The notes beneath the pieces were generated by a model. That model worked only from the letters and a program-made list of their open reading frames with translations. It did no database searches and was not told the origin of the DNA. Of a stretch of 64,000 nucleotides of DNA, positions 1-10,997 are shown piece after piece; the first letter of the stretch is position 1, and the number at the start of each line of letters is the position of its first letter. Origin of the DNA: Poa pratensis (taxonomy: Eukaryota > Streptophyta > Magnoliopsida > Poales > Poaceae); contig CAMZMU010000027.1 of NCBI GenBank assembly GCA_947311845.1, forward strand, positions 43,674,853 to 43,738,852, read 5' to 3'. Position numbers and translations under genes: made by a program.

Positions 1-1016
1 TATTGGGGTCATGCATATTGGAGGAGTTGCTTTGGTGCTGTCAACCGTCATGGCCGTAACAGGGTGACCATAAAGGCAGTTGCTGGGTAGCTTCAAAGGT
101 GTGTGTGTATCCTGATGTTCTGAGATGGGAAATTACTCCTCTAGGTTTAGAGAGATACTTTCAGGGCCCGCTCGGTATTATATACATATCCACTACGTTC
201 TGCAGACAATGCATGGTGAAGTTACACCGTGTGGGATATCATGATACGACAACGAGTAAATGGAACTTACCAGTAACGAGATAGACAAAGACGATGTGGA
301 TCAATCCATGATTGATTCATGGTATCATCACGGATCTATATCTCGGGTGAAGTTCAGTGTCGCGAGTAATGGGATTGATATATGATAATCAACAGGTTCA
401 ACAGTAGAGTTATTCGCATAACGATAGCAGCCACGCAGGACGTCCTTGGAACTGTCACTGGCCGGTGATTGGTTGATACCCAACCAATTATAGCTACCCG
501 TTATCGGACCTGTAGGGTGGACACACTTAAGCTAGGATTGGTTAGTTGTGTTATATGGTTGGTCTGGAACATAGAGACAGTATCATCGGCATGGTGTTTG
601 CGTGATATGACATACCTTGTCAAGAGAGAAAGTTTGAGAGAAAGTTTGTGATAGAAGTTACTATCACGGTCGGATTTATTCCGAGGAGATTTATATGGAG
701 GATATATTTGTCCGGAGTATTTTGTCGGCGGACACTAGGTGTCCCGGATTATTTAATAGGTAATTCGGTGATAGGTAATTAATTCGGTGAATATTATGTA
801 AAAGGAAATATTCAAATAAGAATTAATATGACAAAGTATTATTTAATTATATGTTAATTAAATATTTATTTATTTAATTGATAAAATAATTACGGGAATA
901 ATATTAAGGCCACACCACCAAGTGGTGGTGGGCCGAAGACGTCGGCCAAACCCTGGTGGGCCATGCGGCCCACGGCGGGGTAAGGTGGCGCGGCGGCGGC
1001 CGAGGCGACCGGGCCC
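1..1016 (+). repeat. Copia 5' LTR, proximal part (interrupted)
   Basis: Matches 14023-15020 of the 3' LTR almost base for base, with small indels such as those near 690 and 745. The first ~402 bp of the LTR are outside the window. It stops at 1016, where the nested gypsy element begins. Confidence 0.92.
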
Positions 1017-2655
1017 TGATACGTCTCCAACGTATCCATAATTTCTGCTGTTCCATGCTTATATTATACCATTTGCTACATGTTTTATATACACTTCATA
1101 TCACTTTTATGCATTTTCTGGGACTAACCTATTAACAAGATGCCACAGTGCCAGTTCCCTGTTTTCTGCTGTTTTTGGTTTCAGAAAGTTACTTCTGGAA
1201 ATATTCTCGGAATTGCACGAAACAAAAGGCCAAGTCCCTATTTTTCCAACACGTACACGGAGTCCGAAGGAGAGACGAAGAGCCACGAGGTGGCCAAACC
1301 ACAGGCGGCGCGGCAGTGGGCCCACCGCGCGCCTGGTGGTTTGGGCCCCTCGGGGGTCCGCCGACATCGCCCCTTCGCCTATTTATTCCCCGAGACGTGA
1401 AAACCCTAAAACACCGAGCCTTTCATCCAGAACATATTCGCTGCCGCCGCCGTCGTCAACCCTAACTCGGGGGGTTCTGAAGCTCTTCCCGGCACCCTGC
1501 CGGAGAGGGGAATCATCACCGGAGGGCTCTACATCGCCATGCCCGCCTCCGGAGTGATGCGTGAGTAGTTCATCCTTGGACTATGGGTCCATAGCAGTAG
1601 CTAGATGGTTGTCTTCTCCACTTGTGCCATCATGTTTAGATCTTGTGAGCTGCCTATCATGATCAAGATCATCTTATTGTAATGCTACATGTTGTGTTTG
1701 CTGGGATCTGACTTATATTGATACCTATGTGGAGCTGAATATTATATTATCATGTCTATGTCATTTGTGATCTTGCATGCTCTCCGTTACTTGTTGAAGC
1801 CTTGGCCAAGTGAATACTTGTGACTCCAAGAGGGGGTATTTATGCATGATAGTTGGGTTCAACCTCTATTTAACCTGGGATAGTGACAGCAAGTTCTAAG
1901 GTTGTAGATGTGTTGTTGCCACTAGGGGTAAAACAGCAATGCTTTATTCAAGGATGAATGTATTGTTTACATTACGCACATTACTTAATGCAATTGTCTG
2001 TTGCTTGCAACTTAATACTGGAAGGGGTACGGATGTTAACCGGAAAGTGGACTATTTAGGCATAGATGCATGCTGGATAGCGGTCTATGTACTTTGTCGT
2101 AATGCCCAAATGAATCTCATAGTAGACACCACAACTCACACATGCATGTTATATGCACTTATCAATTGTCAATTGCCCAGCTGTAATTTGTTTACCCAGC
2201 ATGTTAGTTATCTTATTGGAGAGACACCACTAGTGAACTGTGGACCCCGGTCCATTCTTTTACATCTGAAATACAATCTACTGCAATCATTGTTCTCTAC
2301 TGTTTTATGCAAACAAACATCATTTCCATTCGATACGTTTAACCCTTTGTTTTCAGCAAGCCGGTGAGATTGACAACCTCACTGTTAAGTTGGGGCAAAG
2401 TAATTTGATTGTGTTGTGCAGGTTCCACGTTGGCACCGGAATCCCTGGTGTTGCGCCGCACTACACTCCTTCACCAACACCTTCGAAGCAACCTCGTTTT
2501 CCTACTGGTTCGATTAAACCTTGGTTTCATACTGAGGGAAAACTTGCTGCTGCACTCATCATACCTTCCTCTTGGGGTTCCCAACTGACGTGTGACGTAC
2601 AAGCATTGTTTCTGGCTATTGCCGGGGAGATATTCCCTCGTCAACTTAGCCAGCA
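1017..2655 (+). repeat. Gypsy 5' LTR
   Basis: 1639 bp. It contains an AT-rich U3 with a possible TATA (CTATTTATT near 1378) and a GC-rich stretch after it. A degenerate copy of the primer site (GGCTATTGCCGGGGA) sits near its 3' end at about 2613. Nearly identical to 6379-8023. ORFs of 86-164 codons inside it are also present in the other LTR and look non-genic. Confidence 0.95.
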
Positions 2656-2665
2656 ACACGTTTTC

Positions 2666-2683
2666 TGGCGCCGTTGCCGGGGA
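2666..2683 (+). other. Primer-binding site, tRNA-Asp type
   Basis: TGGCGCCGTTGCCGGGGA is the exact complement of the 3' end of plant tRNA-Asp(GUC) including CCA. It lies 10 bp after the LTR end. The gag-pol gypsy has the same 18 bases at 46159-46176 on the other strand. Confidence 0.92.
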
Positions 2684-2831
2684 AAACCGAATTGCTTCTG
2701 CAAGGGGAGTCTCTCACACCCAATCTCTTTACTTTGTTATTTGTCTTGCTTAGTTTATTTTTATTTAGTCTTGTTTGCTCTCTTTATCAAAAACACAAAA
2801 AAATTAGTTACTTGTTTATTTCGGTTTTGTT

Positions 2832-3722
2832 TTGTCTCTTGTCACCATCATGTCTTGTTCCATGCCTGTTGCTATGTCACCTGAGGAATTGATCTTCACT
2901 TTTAAACAAGGGAGTGAGGAGAATTTTAAAGAAGCTTGGTCTAGAATTAATGATTCCTTTGGTAAAACTGATCCTAAAATGACTTTAAGTTTGCTTCTCA
3001 CTAGCTTCTACTTTGGTCTAGCCCTTTGTTATAGATATGCTTTAGATGCTATTGTGGGAGGAGATTTCCTTCACTGTGATGGGGACCAAGCTTTTAATGC
3101 CATAAAAAAGTTGATTGCAACTTCTAGCTCAACTAATAAATTTGATTCGGCCCTTGTTAGCATCCATGCTAGATTAAACACTCTTGAGACACATATATCT
3201 TGTTTAAAGGATGGCTATAATCAAATTCGGGAATATTTTGACTATGTTCCAACAAATTTTGAACCTTCGATGTGGGTCCCTACGGTAAAGGTTGCTATTT
3301 GTGGTGAAACCTTTTATGCTCGTTGTGATATTATGTCTGAGTTTTGCCTTATGCCTAAAAGCATTTATGAAACTTTGAATCTTTGGGGACTTGCTGAAGG
3401 AGGAGAAGGAATAACTCTTACTGATAACTCTGTTATATTTCCCGAGGGGATAGCTGAGGGTGTGTTTACAACCTTTCTTGGGAGAACGGTGTCCACTGAT
3501 TATCTTGTTATTGAATGTGCAGGGACAGGACAAATTACACTTGGAAGATCTCTGCTCAAATTAATGGGAGCAACCATAGATGTGGGAAAAGGCACTCTGA
3601 ATCTTACCTCCACACCAAGGTGCGGCCATGTATTCCCCAAACCAAAGAGTAAGTCTAAGGGTAAGAGAGGTAGGCGCATGGCCCTTGGTATTGATGTCAA
3701 TGCTCCTCCACTTGACACTTGA
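2832..3722 (+). CDS. Gag / aspartic-protease-like protein of pol-less gypsy element
   Basis: A single intact ORF of 296 residues; a second ATG follows seven codons in, so the start is uncertain. Residues ~20-150 resemble the N-terminal part of gypsy Gag proteins (FKEAWSRI, LTLSLLLTSFYFG-like stretch, GDQAFNAIKKLIATSSS). Residues ~155-260 look like a retropepsin fold: a strand VKVAICGETFYARCDIMSEF in which the usual D-[TS]-G is D-I-M, then LMPKSIYETL, and late in the domain GQITLGRSLLKLMGA, typical of the second half of gypsy proteases. The tail is lysine/arginine rich (KPKSKSKGKRGRR). The catalytic Asp is kept but the Gly after it is not, so proteolysis is doubtful. The frame is open and undamaged while all of pol is absent, which suggests the protein itself is maintained. 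The presumed role is packaging of this RNA into particles with enzymes supplied in trans (inference). Confidence 0.8.
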   Translation: MSLVTIMSCSMPVAMSPEELIFTFKQGSEENFKEAWSRINDSFGKTDPKMTLSLLLTSFYFGLALCYRYALDAIVGGDFLHCDGDQAFNAIKKLIATSSSTNKFDSALVSIHARLNTLETHISCLKDGYNQIREYFDYVPTNFEPSMWVPTVKVAICGETFYARCDIMSEFCLMPKSIYETLNLWGLAEGGEGITLTDNSVIFPEGIAEGVFTTFLGRTVSTDYLVIECAGTGQITLGRSLLKLMGATIDVGKGTLNLTSTPRCGHVFPKPKSKSKGKRGRRMALGIDVNAPPLDT

Positions 3723-6363
3723 TTTTCACTTTCTGCGCCTAGCTGAAAGGCGTTAAAGAAAAGCGCTTATGGGAGACAACCCATCGTTTTTATTTGCTGT
3801 TATTTTTGTTTTCTTTGAGTCAAGGAGTTTTGTTACTTCTGTAGCAACTCCTTTGTATCTTTATTTTATCGCAATGTTGTGCCAAGTAAAGTTCTATATT
3901 GAAAGTTGATGCAAGATTTGGATTTCTGCGCAGTGACAGATTTTTAGCTGTCACGGATTTGAGCTTATCTCCCTGTAGAAAATTCAAAAAATTCTGAAAA
4001 AATCACGCATATTCCTGAGATATGTACGCAACTTTCATTATTTTAGGCCAGATCCATCTGAGCAACTTAAGTGCCTCGAAAAAATTCGTCATTCCAGACT
4101 GTTCTGTTTTTGACAGATTCTGCCTTTTGTTTTGCATTCGCTCTTTTACTGTGTTTGTGTGGATTTCTTTGCTCCACAAAGCATTGGTGGCTGTAGCTAA
4201 TGTCCAGAAGCTTTGGGATTGATTGTATCATTACAGAATATGAGAATTTTTGATTATGCACTAACCCTCTAATGAGAACTGTCTTGAGTTTGGTGTGAAG
4301 GAAGTTTTCAAGGATCAAGCGAGAAGGGTGATATTATGTGATCAAGAAGAGTGAAAAGCCTAAGCTTGGGGATGCCCCCGTGGTTCATCCCAACCATATT
4401 CAGAGAGACTCAAGCGTCTAAGCTTGGGGATGCCCAAGGCATCCCCTTCTTCATCAACAAACTTATCAGGTCATCTCTAGTGAAACTATATTTTAATTCT
4501 TTCACATCTTATGCGCTTTACTTGGAGCGTCTGTGTGTTTTTATTTTTGTTTTTGTTTGAATAAATTCGGATCCTAGCAATCCTTGTGTGGGAGAGAGAC
4601 ACGCTCCGCTTTTTCATGTGAATACTCATGTTCTTCACTTATATTTGTTGAGTATTCTTAACTAGCTACTGCAGTGCTTTTAGCTCCTGTTTTTCATGCA
4701 TCTCTTCGAGCTGTTAGCACTTGTTTATAAATACTCTCTTGCTGCATTATATTATCATTTGGAGAGTTTATGTTTAAATAAATTATTGGTGTTTGTTTGG
4801 AAGAAAGAAAATGCTACATGTAGTAGTTGGTATTGGAAAAGACATATGCATTCTTGTAGATCATTGTCTTGTTTCGATTTGATGCTTTGCAATTGTTTTG
4901 AGCTCTCAAGTAGATCATGTTTAAGCTCTTGCATCATGTAGTTAAAGCCTAGTAGTGGAGAACTACCGTAGAGCTTGTTGAGACTTGGGATGCATATTTG
5001 TTCTCTCTAAGGTCTAGATATTTTCTGGTAAAATGTTTGAGCAACAAGGAAGACAGTGTAGAGTCTTATAATACTTGCAATATGTTTTTATGTGATTCTT
5101 GCTGTACCGGTTTATACTTGTGTTTGCTTCAAACAACCTTGCTAGCCTAAACTCTGTACTGAGAGGGAATGCTTCTCGTGCATCCAAAACTTGAGCCAAA
5201 ACCCATGCCATTTGTGTCCACCATACCTACCTACTATGTGGTATTTCCTGCCATTCCAAGTAAATATTTCATGTGCTACCTTTAAACTATTCAAAACTTT
5301 ATTACTCCTTATTTGTGTCAATGTTTTATAGCTCATGAGGAAGTATGTGGTGTTTTATCTTTCAATCTTGTCATTTACTTCTGACAGACTTTCACCAATG
5401 GACTAGTGGCATATACATCCGCTTATCCAATAATTTGCAAAAAGAGCTGGCAACGGGGTGCCCAGCCCCAATTAATTACAACTTTCATTAATAATTCTCT
5501 TCACATGTTTTGCCCTGATTTATCAGTAAGCAACTTAATTTTGCAAATAGACACTCCTCCATGGTATGTGAATGTTGGAAGGCACCCGAGGATTCGGTTA
5601 GCCATGGCTTGTGTAAGCAAAAGGTTGGGAGGAGTGTCATCTATAAAGAAACTAAAATACATGTGTAAACAAAAGAGAAGAGGGATGATCTACCTTGCTG
5701 GTAGAGATAACGTCCTTCATGGGAGCCGCTCTTGAAAGTCTGGTTGACAAGGGGGTTAGAGTGCCCACTACCATTCGTTGACAACAACAAACACCTCTCA
5801 AATACTTATTTTGTGCTCTCTATATGCTTTCGAAAACTTAAAAAGCTCTAGCACATGATTTAATCCCTGCTTCCCTCTGCGAAGGGCCTATCTTTTACTT
5901 TATGTTGAGTCAGTTTACCTACTCCTTTCTATCTTAGAAGCAAACACTTGTGTCAACTTTGTGTGCATTGATTCTTACATATTTACTTATTGCACTTGTT
6001 ATATTGCTTTATGTTGACAACTATCCATGAGATATACATGTTACAAGTTGAAAGCAAATGCTGAAACTTAATCATCCTTTGTGTTGCTTCAATGCCTTTT
6101 ACTTTGAATCTATTGCTTTATGAGTTACCTCTTATGCAAAACTTTTTGATGCTTGTCTTGAAAGTACTATTCATGAAAAGTTTTTGCTTATATGATTCAT
6201 TGTTTACTCTTTATCTATTTGTTAGCAAACTATAGATCATTGCTTTGAGTCACTTCATTCATGACATGAGCCTTGCAATATATTGATCAAGATTGTGTGA
6301 AAGCATGTCTCCTCAGAAATTATTTGTTGTTATCGTTTTACCTACTCGAGGACGAGTAGAACT
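3723..6363 (+). other. Non-coding 3' interior of pol-less gypsy
   Basis: 2.6 kb without a credible gene. The stretches 5140-5340 and 5840-5910 match, in reverse orientation, 36980-37145 and 36362-36440 of the gag-pol gypsy. Two polypurine-like motifs, AAGCTTGGGGATGCCC, occur at about 4364 and 4420, in addition to the functional one at the LTR border. Confidence 0.8.
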
Positions 6364-6378
6364 AAGCTTGGGGATGCT
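6364..6378 (+). other. Polypurine tract of pol-less gypsy
   Basis: AAGCTTGGGGATGCT lies immediately before the 3' LTR start at 6379. Confidence 0.85.
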
Positions 6379-8023
6379 TGATACGTCTCCAACGTATCCA
6401 TAATTTCTGCTGTTCCATGCTTATATTATACCATTTGCTACATGTTTTATATACACTTCATATCACTTTTATGCATTTTCTGGGACTAACCTATTAACAA
6501 GATGCCACAGTGCCAGTTCCCTGTTTTCTGCTGTTTTTGGTTTCAGAAAGTTACTTCTGGAAATATTCTCGGAATTGCACGAAACAAAAGGCCAAGTCCC
6601 TATTTTTCCAGCACGTACACGGAGTCCGAAGGAGAGACGAAGGAGCCACGAGGTGGCCAAACCACAGGCGGCGCGGCAGTGGGCCCACCGCGCCGCCTGG
6701 TGGTTTGGGCCCCTCGGGGGTCCGCCGACATCGCCCCTTCGCCTATTTATTCCCCGAGACGTGAAAACCCTAAAACACCGAGCCTTTCATCCAGAACATA
6801 TTCGCTGCCGCCGCCGTCGTCAACCCTAACTCGGGGGGTTCTGAAGCTCTTCCCGGCACCCTGCCGGAGAGGGGAATCATCACCGGAGGGCTCTACATCG
6901 CCATGCCCGCCTCCGGAGTGATGCGTGAGTAGTTCATCCTTGGACTATGGGTCCATAGCAGTAGCTAGATGGTTGTCTTCTCCACTTGTGCCATCATGTT
7001 TAGATCTTGTGAGCTGCCTATCATGATCAAGATCATCTTATTGTAATGCTACATGTTGTGTTTGCTGGGATCTGACTTATATTGATACCTATGTGGAGCT
7101 GAATATTATATTATCATGTCTATGTCATTTGTGATCTTGCATGCTCTCCGTTACTTGTTGAAGCCTTGGCCAAGTGAATACTTGTAACTCCAAGAGGGGG
7201 TATTTATGCATGATAGTTGGGTTCAACCTCTATTTAACCTGGGATAGTGACAGCAAGTTCTAAGGTTGTAGATGTGTTGTTGCCACTAGGGGTAAAACAG
7301 CAATGCTTTATTCAAGGATGAATGTATTGTTTACATTACGCACATTACTTAATGCAATTGTCTGTTGCTTGCAACTTAATACTGGAAGGGGTACGGATGT
7401 TAACCGGAAAGTGGACTATTTAGGCATAGATGCATGCTGGATAGCGGTCTATGTACTTTGTCGTAATGCCCAAATGAATCTCATAGTAGACACCACAACT
7501 CACACATGCATGTTATATGCACTTATCAATTGTCAATTGCCCAGCTGTAATTTGTTTACCCAGCATGTTAGTTATCTTATTGGAGAGACACCACTAGTGA
7601 ACTGTGGACCCCGGTCCATTCTTTTACATCTGAAATACAATCTACTGCAATCATTGTTCTCTACTGTTTTATGCAAACAAACATCATTTCCATTCGATAC
7701 GTTTAACCCTTTGTTTTCAGCAAGCCGGTGAGATTGACAACCTCACTGTTAAGTTGGGGCAAAGTAATTTGATTGTGTTGTGCAGGTTCCACGTTGGCAC
7801 CGGAATCCCTGGTGTTGCGCCGCACTACACTCCTTCACCAACACCTTCGAAGCAACCTCGTTTTCCTACTGGTTCGATTAAACCTTGGTTTCATACTGAG
7901 GGAAAACTTGCTGCTGCACTCATCATACCTTCCTCTTGGGGTTCCCAACTGACGTGTGACGTACAAGCATTGTTTCTGGTGCTGTTGCCGGGGAGATATT
8001 CCCTCGTCAACTTAGCGCTAGCA
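6379..8023 (+). repeat. Gypsy 3' LTR
   Basis: 1645 bp, starting directly after the polypurine tract and ending at the duplicated target GGCCC. Its inner primer-site-like motif reads CTGGTGCTGTTGCCGGGGA (from 7976), closer to a real primer site than the copy in the 5' LTR. Confidence 0.95.
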
Positions 8024-8875
8024 GGCCCCACACCCGCCAGGTCGGTGGCAGCCAAGGCGGACCCCACCGCGCGGCAAGACAGGAGGCGGCCAGGTGGGCC
8101 CCACCCGCCCTAGGTCGGTTCGGCCTAGGGGCGGGCCCCACCTGGCCGGCCGGTGCAAGGAACGGAGAGGGGGAGGAGAGTTGGGGTGCAACCCAACTCA
8201 TCCTCCCATACCGAATTGGGCAAGGGGACTTTCCCCTTGTCCAATCTTTGTCCAATTGGACTAGGGGAAGGTTTCCTCCTTCCCAAGTCTCCCTACCCCT
8301 TGGGCTCCTTTATAAACCCCACCCCTCTAGTTGTGGGAACAAGCAATTACACACAATAGACACCAAATAGACAAGAGAGAAATCTCGCGTCAAGCTCTCA
8401 AGTTTAGATCTCTTCTAGTTGGATTAGAGGGACCTCTAATTAGAGGCGACCTATCCGATTAGACTAGATCTAATCTCTCTCTCTCTCCTTCTCATGTGTT
8501 GAGATCTCCACCTTCATATACACCAGCATACTTCAAGCTTGGACGGCGAAGCCCTGCTGAACCTTTCCAGTGTACGTGTGCAAGATCTCGGAGGGTTCCT
8601 TGTCATAGACGTTGCACCCTTCAGCTGTTGAACAAGGTGGTGAAGCAAAGGAGAAGAAGGCGTCGGAATCTCTCTACCAGGCTTGGTTGAGAAGAGACCG
8701 CGTGCGGCTACATCGACTACGTCATCAACACGTTCTTCCGCAATCTACGGTGTTGGTAACGTATACTAAACTAGATCTTCGGATCTTCGTATTCGCATGT
8801 ATCTTGATAGTAGATCTTGGAATAGGGTTGCGTAGGTATACGTGAAAATTTTAATTTACCGTACGCGCCAACCCA
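8024..8875 (+). repeat. Copia 5' LTR, distal part
   Basis: Resumes the LTR after the gypsy insertion and matches 15025-15867. The first five bases, GGCCC, repeat bases 1012-1016 and are the target-site duplication of the nested element. A TATA-like TTTATAAA lies at 8309-8316 and is followed by a run of TAGACA-type repeats and an AGATCT-rich leader. Confidence 0.9.
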
Positions 8876-8879
8876 GTAG

Positions 8880-8891
8880 TGGTATCAGAGC
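8880..8891 (+). other. Primer-binding site, initiator tRNA-Met type
   Basis: TGGTATCAGAGC follows the 5' LTR end by a few bases. This is the standard minus-strand primer site of plant copia elements. Confidence 0.93.
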
Positions 8892-10156
8892 CGATCTATG
8901 CGTAGATACATGATTTGATCTAGAGCACATGGTATGTGCGGGCACCGCATAAGTTTGTGCGGTATGTTGTTGAAGAGTTGCTTCTAACATTCAGTTTATT
9001 TATGGATGCTTCCCAATATATCACTTTAAGGATTGTTTCCGATGGCATAGTTAGATCTTTACGAACTTCTGGCAATCCGCGGACCTTCCGGCTGCTCCTA
9101 GTATGCTTGTTGGCGCCAACGAAGTGCTTCAGTAGCTTCGGGTCTATCTATAGTTGGATTCGTTGACTTGGTGGTGGAAAGGGCATGTGGACTAGGTCCA
9201 CACGGGGTCACGCGCACCAGTGAAGTTTAGATTGGGAGCTGGAACGTTTTCATAACGTTGGGCCCTCAGTCACCTCGTAAAGTCAATCTAGCAACATGAA
9301 TAAACATGCTTGGTGAGGACCGTAGGTTTCCGGTTGTCCCGTTGATCCTACAAGCCACGCTAAAATTTGCAAACAAACGTTAGAGGAACGTCTAACTCTG
9401 TTTTGCAGGACATGTGATGTGGTATAGTCATAAAATATTATTTTATTGACTAACCCTTTTGTTGTGGCCGGCGTGCCGTTCTTATTCATCGAGCCATGGT
9501 GGTAGTGGAGGATAGGAGAAGGCATGCAAGTGTCGTGAACCTCGACGTGGCCACGCCGATGGAAGGTGCCACCGGCGGATGGAGCAAGAAAGACTATACT
9601 ACATCACACAAGTGTTAATTTACTAGTGATTGTTTTATATGTGTTTTTTCTTGTTCTTCCCTTGATTGCACAGCAGTGTGATTATTAGGGAGATTCCTCG
9701 GTAGCTTCCAAAGTTTAATTACTTAAAGCTAAAATTGAAAATATCAAGGAGTTCGTGCTCATCCAATCGCTGCACCGTCAAACCGGATGCTTGTTGCCGT
9801 GCGACCTGTATCCAGGAGTAATGTGCACCAAGGGTTCGGGAGGCGGGCACGGACCGTCCTAGCAGCAATAGCGATTGGTTGTCTTGACGTCCAGGCATAA
9901 CTAGTTATGAGTTCGGAGCACTACATCGAAAGATGAAACGAAAATCACGGCAGGAAGTGATTGGTCTGTTGACCTACCCTTCGTCGTAGTGAAGACATGT
10001 ATCCATGATTCACTCAACTGAGGATTGTGGATTTCGTAATACACTAAGTTGATCCTGAGGAATATCAATTTTAGTGGAGCACTTTACATTTAGTTTTAAA
10101 TTTAGTGCCAGAAATAATTATGAACATGTCTAAGTGAACTTAATTGTTGTAGATCA

Positions 10157-10997
10157 ATGGCTAAGATAGCACCCACGTTTAACCTTGGACCACTGATTGA
10201 GAAGAAACCCCTGACTGCAAATGGGAGCAATTATGCTGATTGGATTCGCGCCCTAAGGATTGTTCTTAGGAACGCGAAGAGTGAGTATGTTCTAGATGGG
10301 CCACTACCGCCCATGCCGGCGGTGGAGGCGCCACCAGCTGAATTCGAGGAGTACACCTTGAAGAGTGATACTGCCATATCGGTTCAGTGTCTCATGTTGA
10401 CATGTATGGACCCTGAGTTGCAGAAGAAGTTTGATAACACTTCTGCATACGACATGATTGTCGCACTCAAGGCCATGTACCAGACTCAGGCTAAGACTGA
10501 GCGTTATGAAATAACGAAGGCATTGTGGTCATGTCACATGGCAGAAGGAGGCTCTGTGAGCGAGCATGTAATCAAGATGTTTGGTTATGGTACGAGGCTT
10601 GAGGCGCTGGGATTTCCAATTCCGGCCGAGCTAAGTATAGATTTGGTGTTGGCTTCCCTCCCCCCGTCTTACAGCGGTTTCATCATGAATTACAACATGA
10701 ATGGGTTGGAGAAGACACCAAATGAGCTGCTTGCAATGCTGAAAACTGCTGAACCTAGCGTGAAGAGGGAGAACAATCAAGTATTGATGGTTACCCAAAC
10801 CGCAAAGTTCAAGAAGAAGAGAACAAAGAAGTCAAAGCATGCTAAGGCATCAGAAAGACTGCTACTCAAACTCAAGAGGAATCCGAGTGCTTCTTCTGTA
10901 AAGGGAAGGGACACTGGAAGAGGAACTGCAAGAAATTCCTGGCTCTGAAGAAGAAACCTTCTAAGGGCAAGAAAGGTATAAGAATTATACCTAAATG
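10157..10997 (+). pseudogene. Copia Gag with frameshifted zinc knuckle
   Basis: The ORF from 10157 gives a 263-residue protein of the plant copia Gag (UBN2) type. It begins MAKIAPTFNLGP and carries the usual N-terminal signature NYADWIRALRIVLR, followed by a helical region and a lysine-rich stretch. In the original frame it ends at 10948. In the next frame, bases 10888-10929 encode a perfect retroviral-type zinc knuckle (C-x2-C-x4-H-x4-C, beginning ECFFCKGKGHW), and that frame runs to a TGA at 10995. The frame changes near 10857-10861. In related elements the knuckle is continuous with Gag and followed by protease, so this copy has at least one frameshift and lacks everything downstream. Gag packages the element RNA in cytoplasmic particles. 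The family call is firm; function is doubtful. Confidence 0.85.

Larger units (their letters stand above)
1017..8023 (+). mobile_element. Non-autonomous gypsy-type LTR retrotransposon nested in copia LTR
   Basis: LTRs occupy 1017-2655 and 6379-8023, both opening with TGATACGTCTCCAACG and ending in CA. The 5-bp duplication GGCCC flanks the element (1012-1016 and 8024-8028). A primer site complementary to tRNA-Asp lies at 2666-2683 and a purine-rich tract at 6364-6378. The interior encodes one ORF of Gag/protease-like type and no polymerase, integrase or RNase H. By eye the LTRs differ at only about eight places in 1.64 kb, so the insertion is recent. The 3' non-coding interior is related to that of the gag-pol gypsy at 35490-47590. 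Confidence 0.95.

Noticed and set aside
1107..2367. Several ORFs of 86-142 codons in the gypsy LTR
   Set aside because: Present identically in both LTRs and in competing frames and strands; they are LTR sequence without protein similarity.
2666..2683. Possible tRNA-Asp gene
   Set aside because: Only the complement of the tRNA 3' end is present; it is a retrotransposon primer site. The same applies to 8880-8891, 21046-21056 and 46159-46176.
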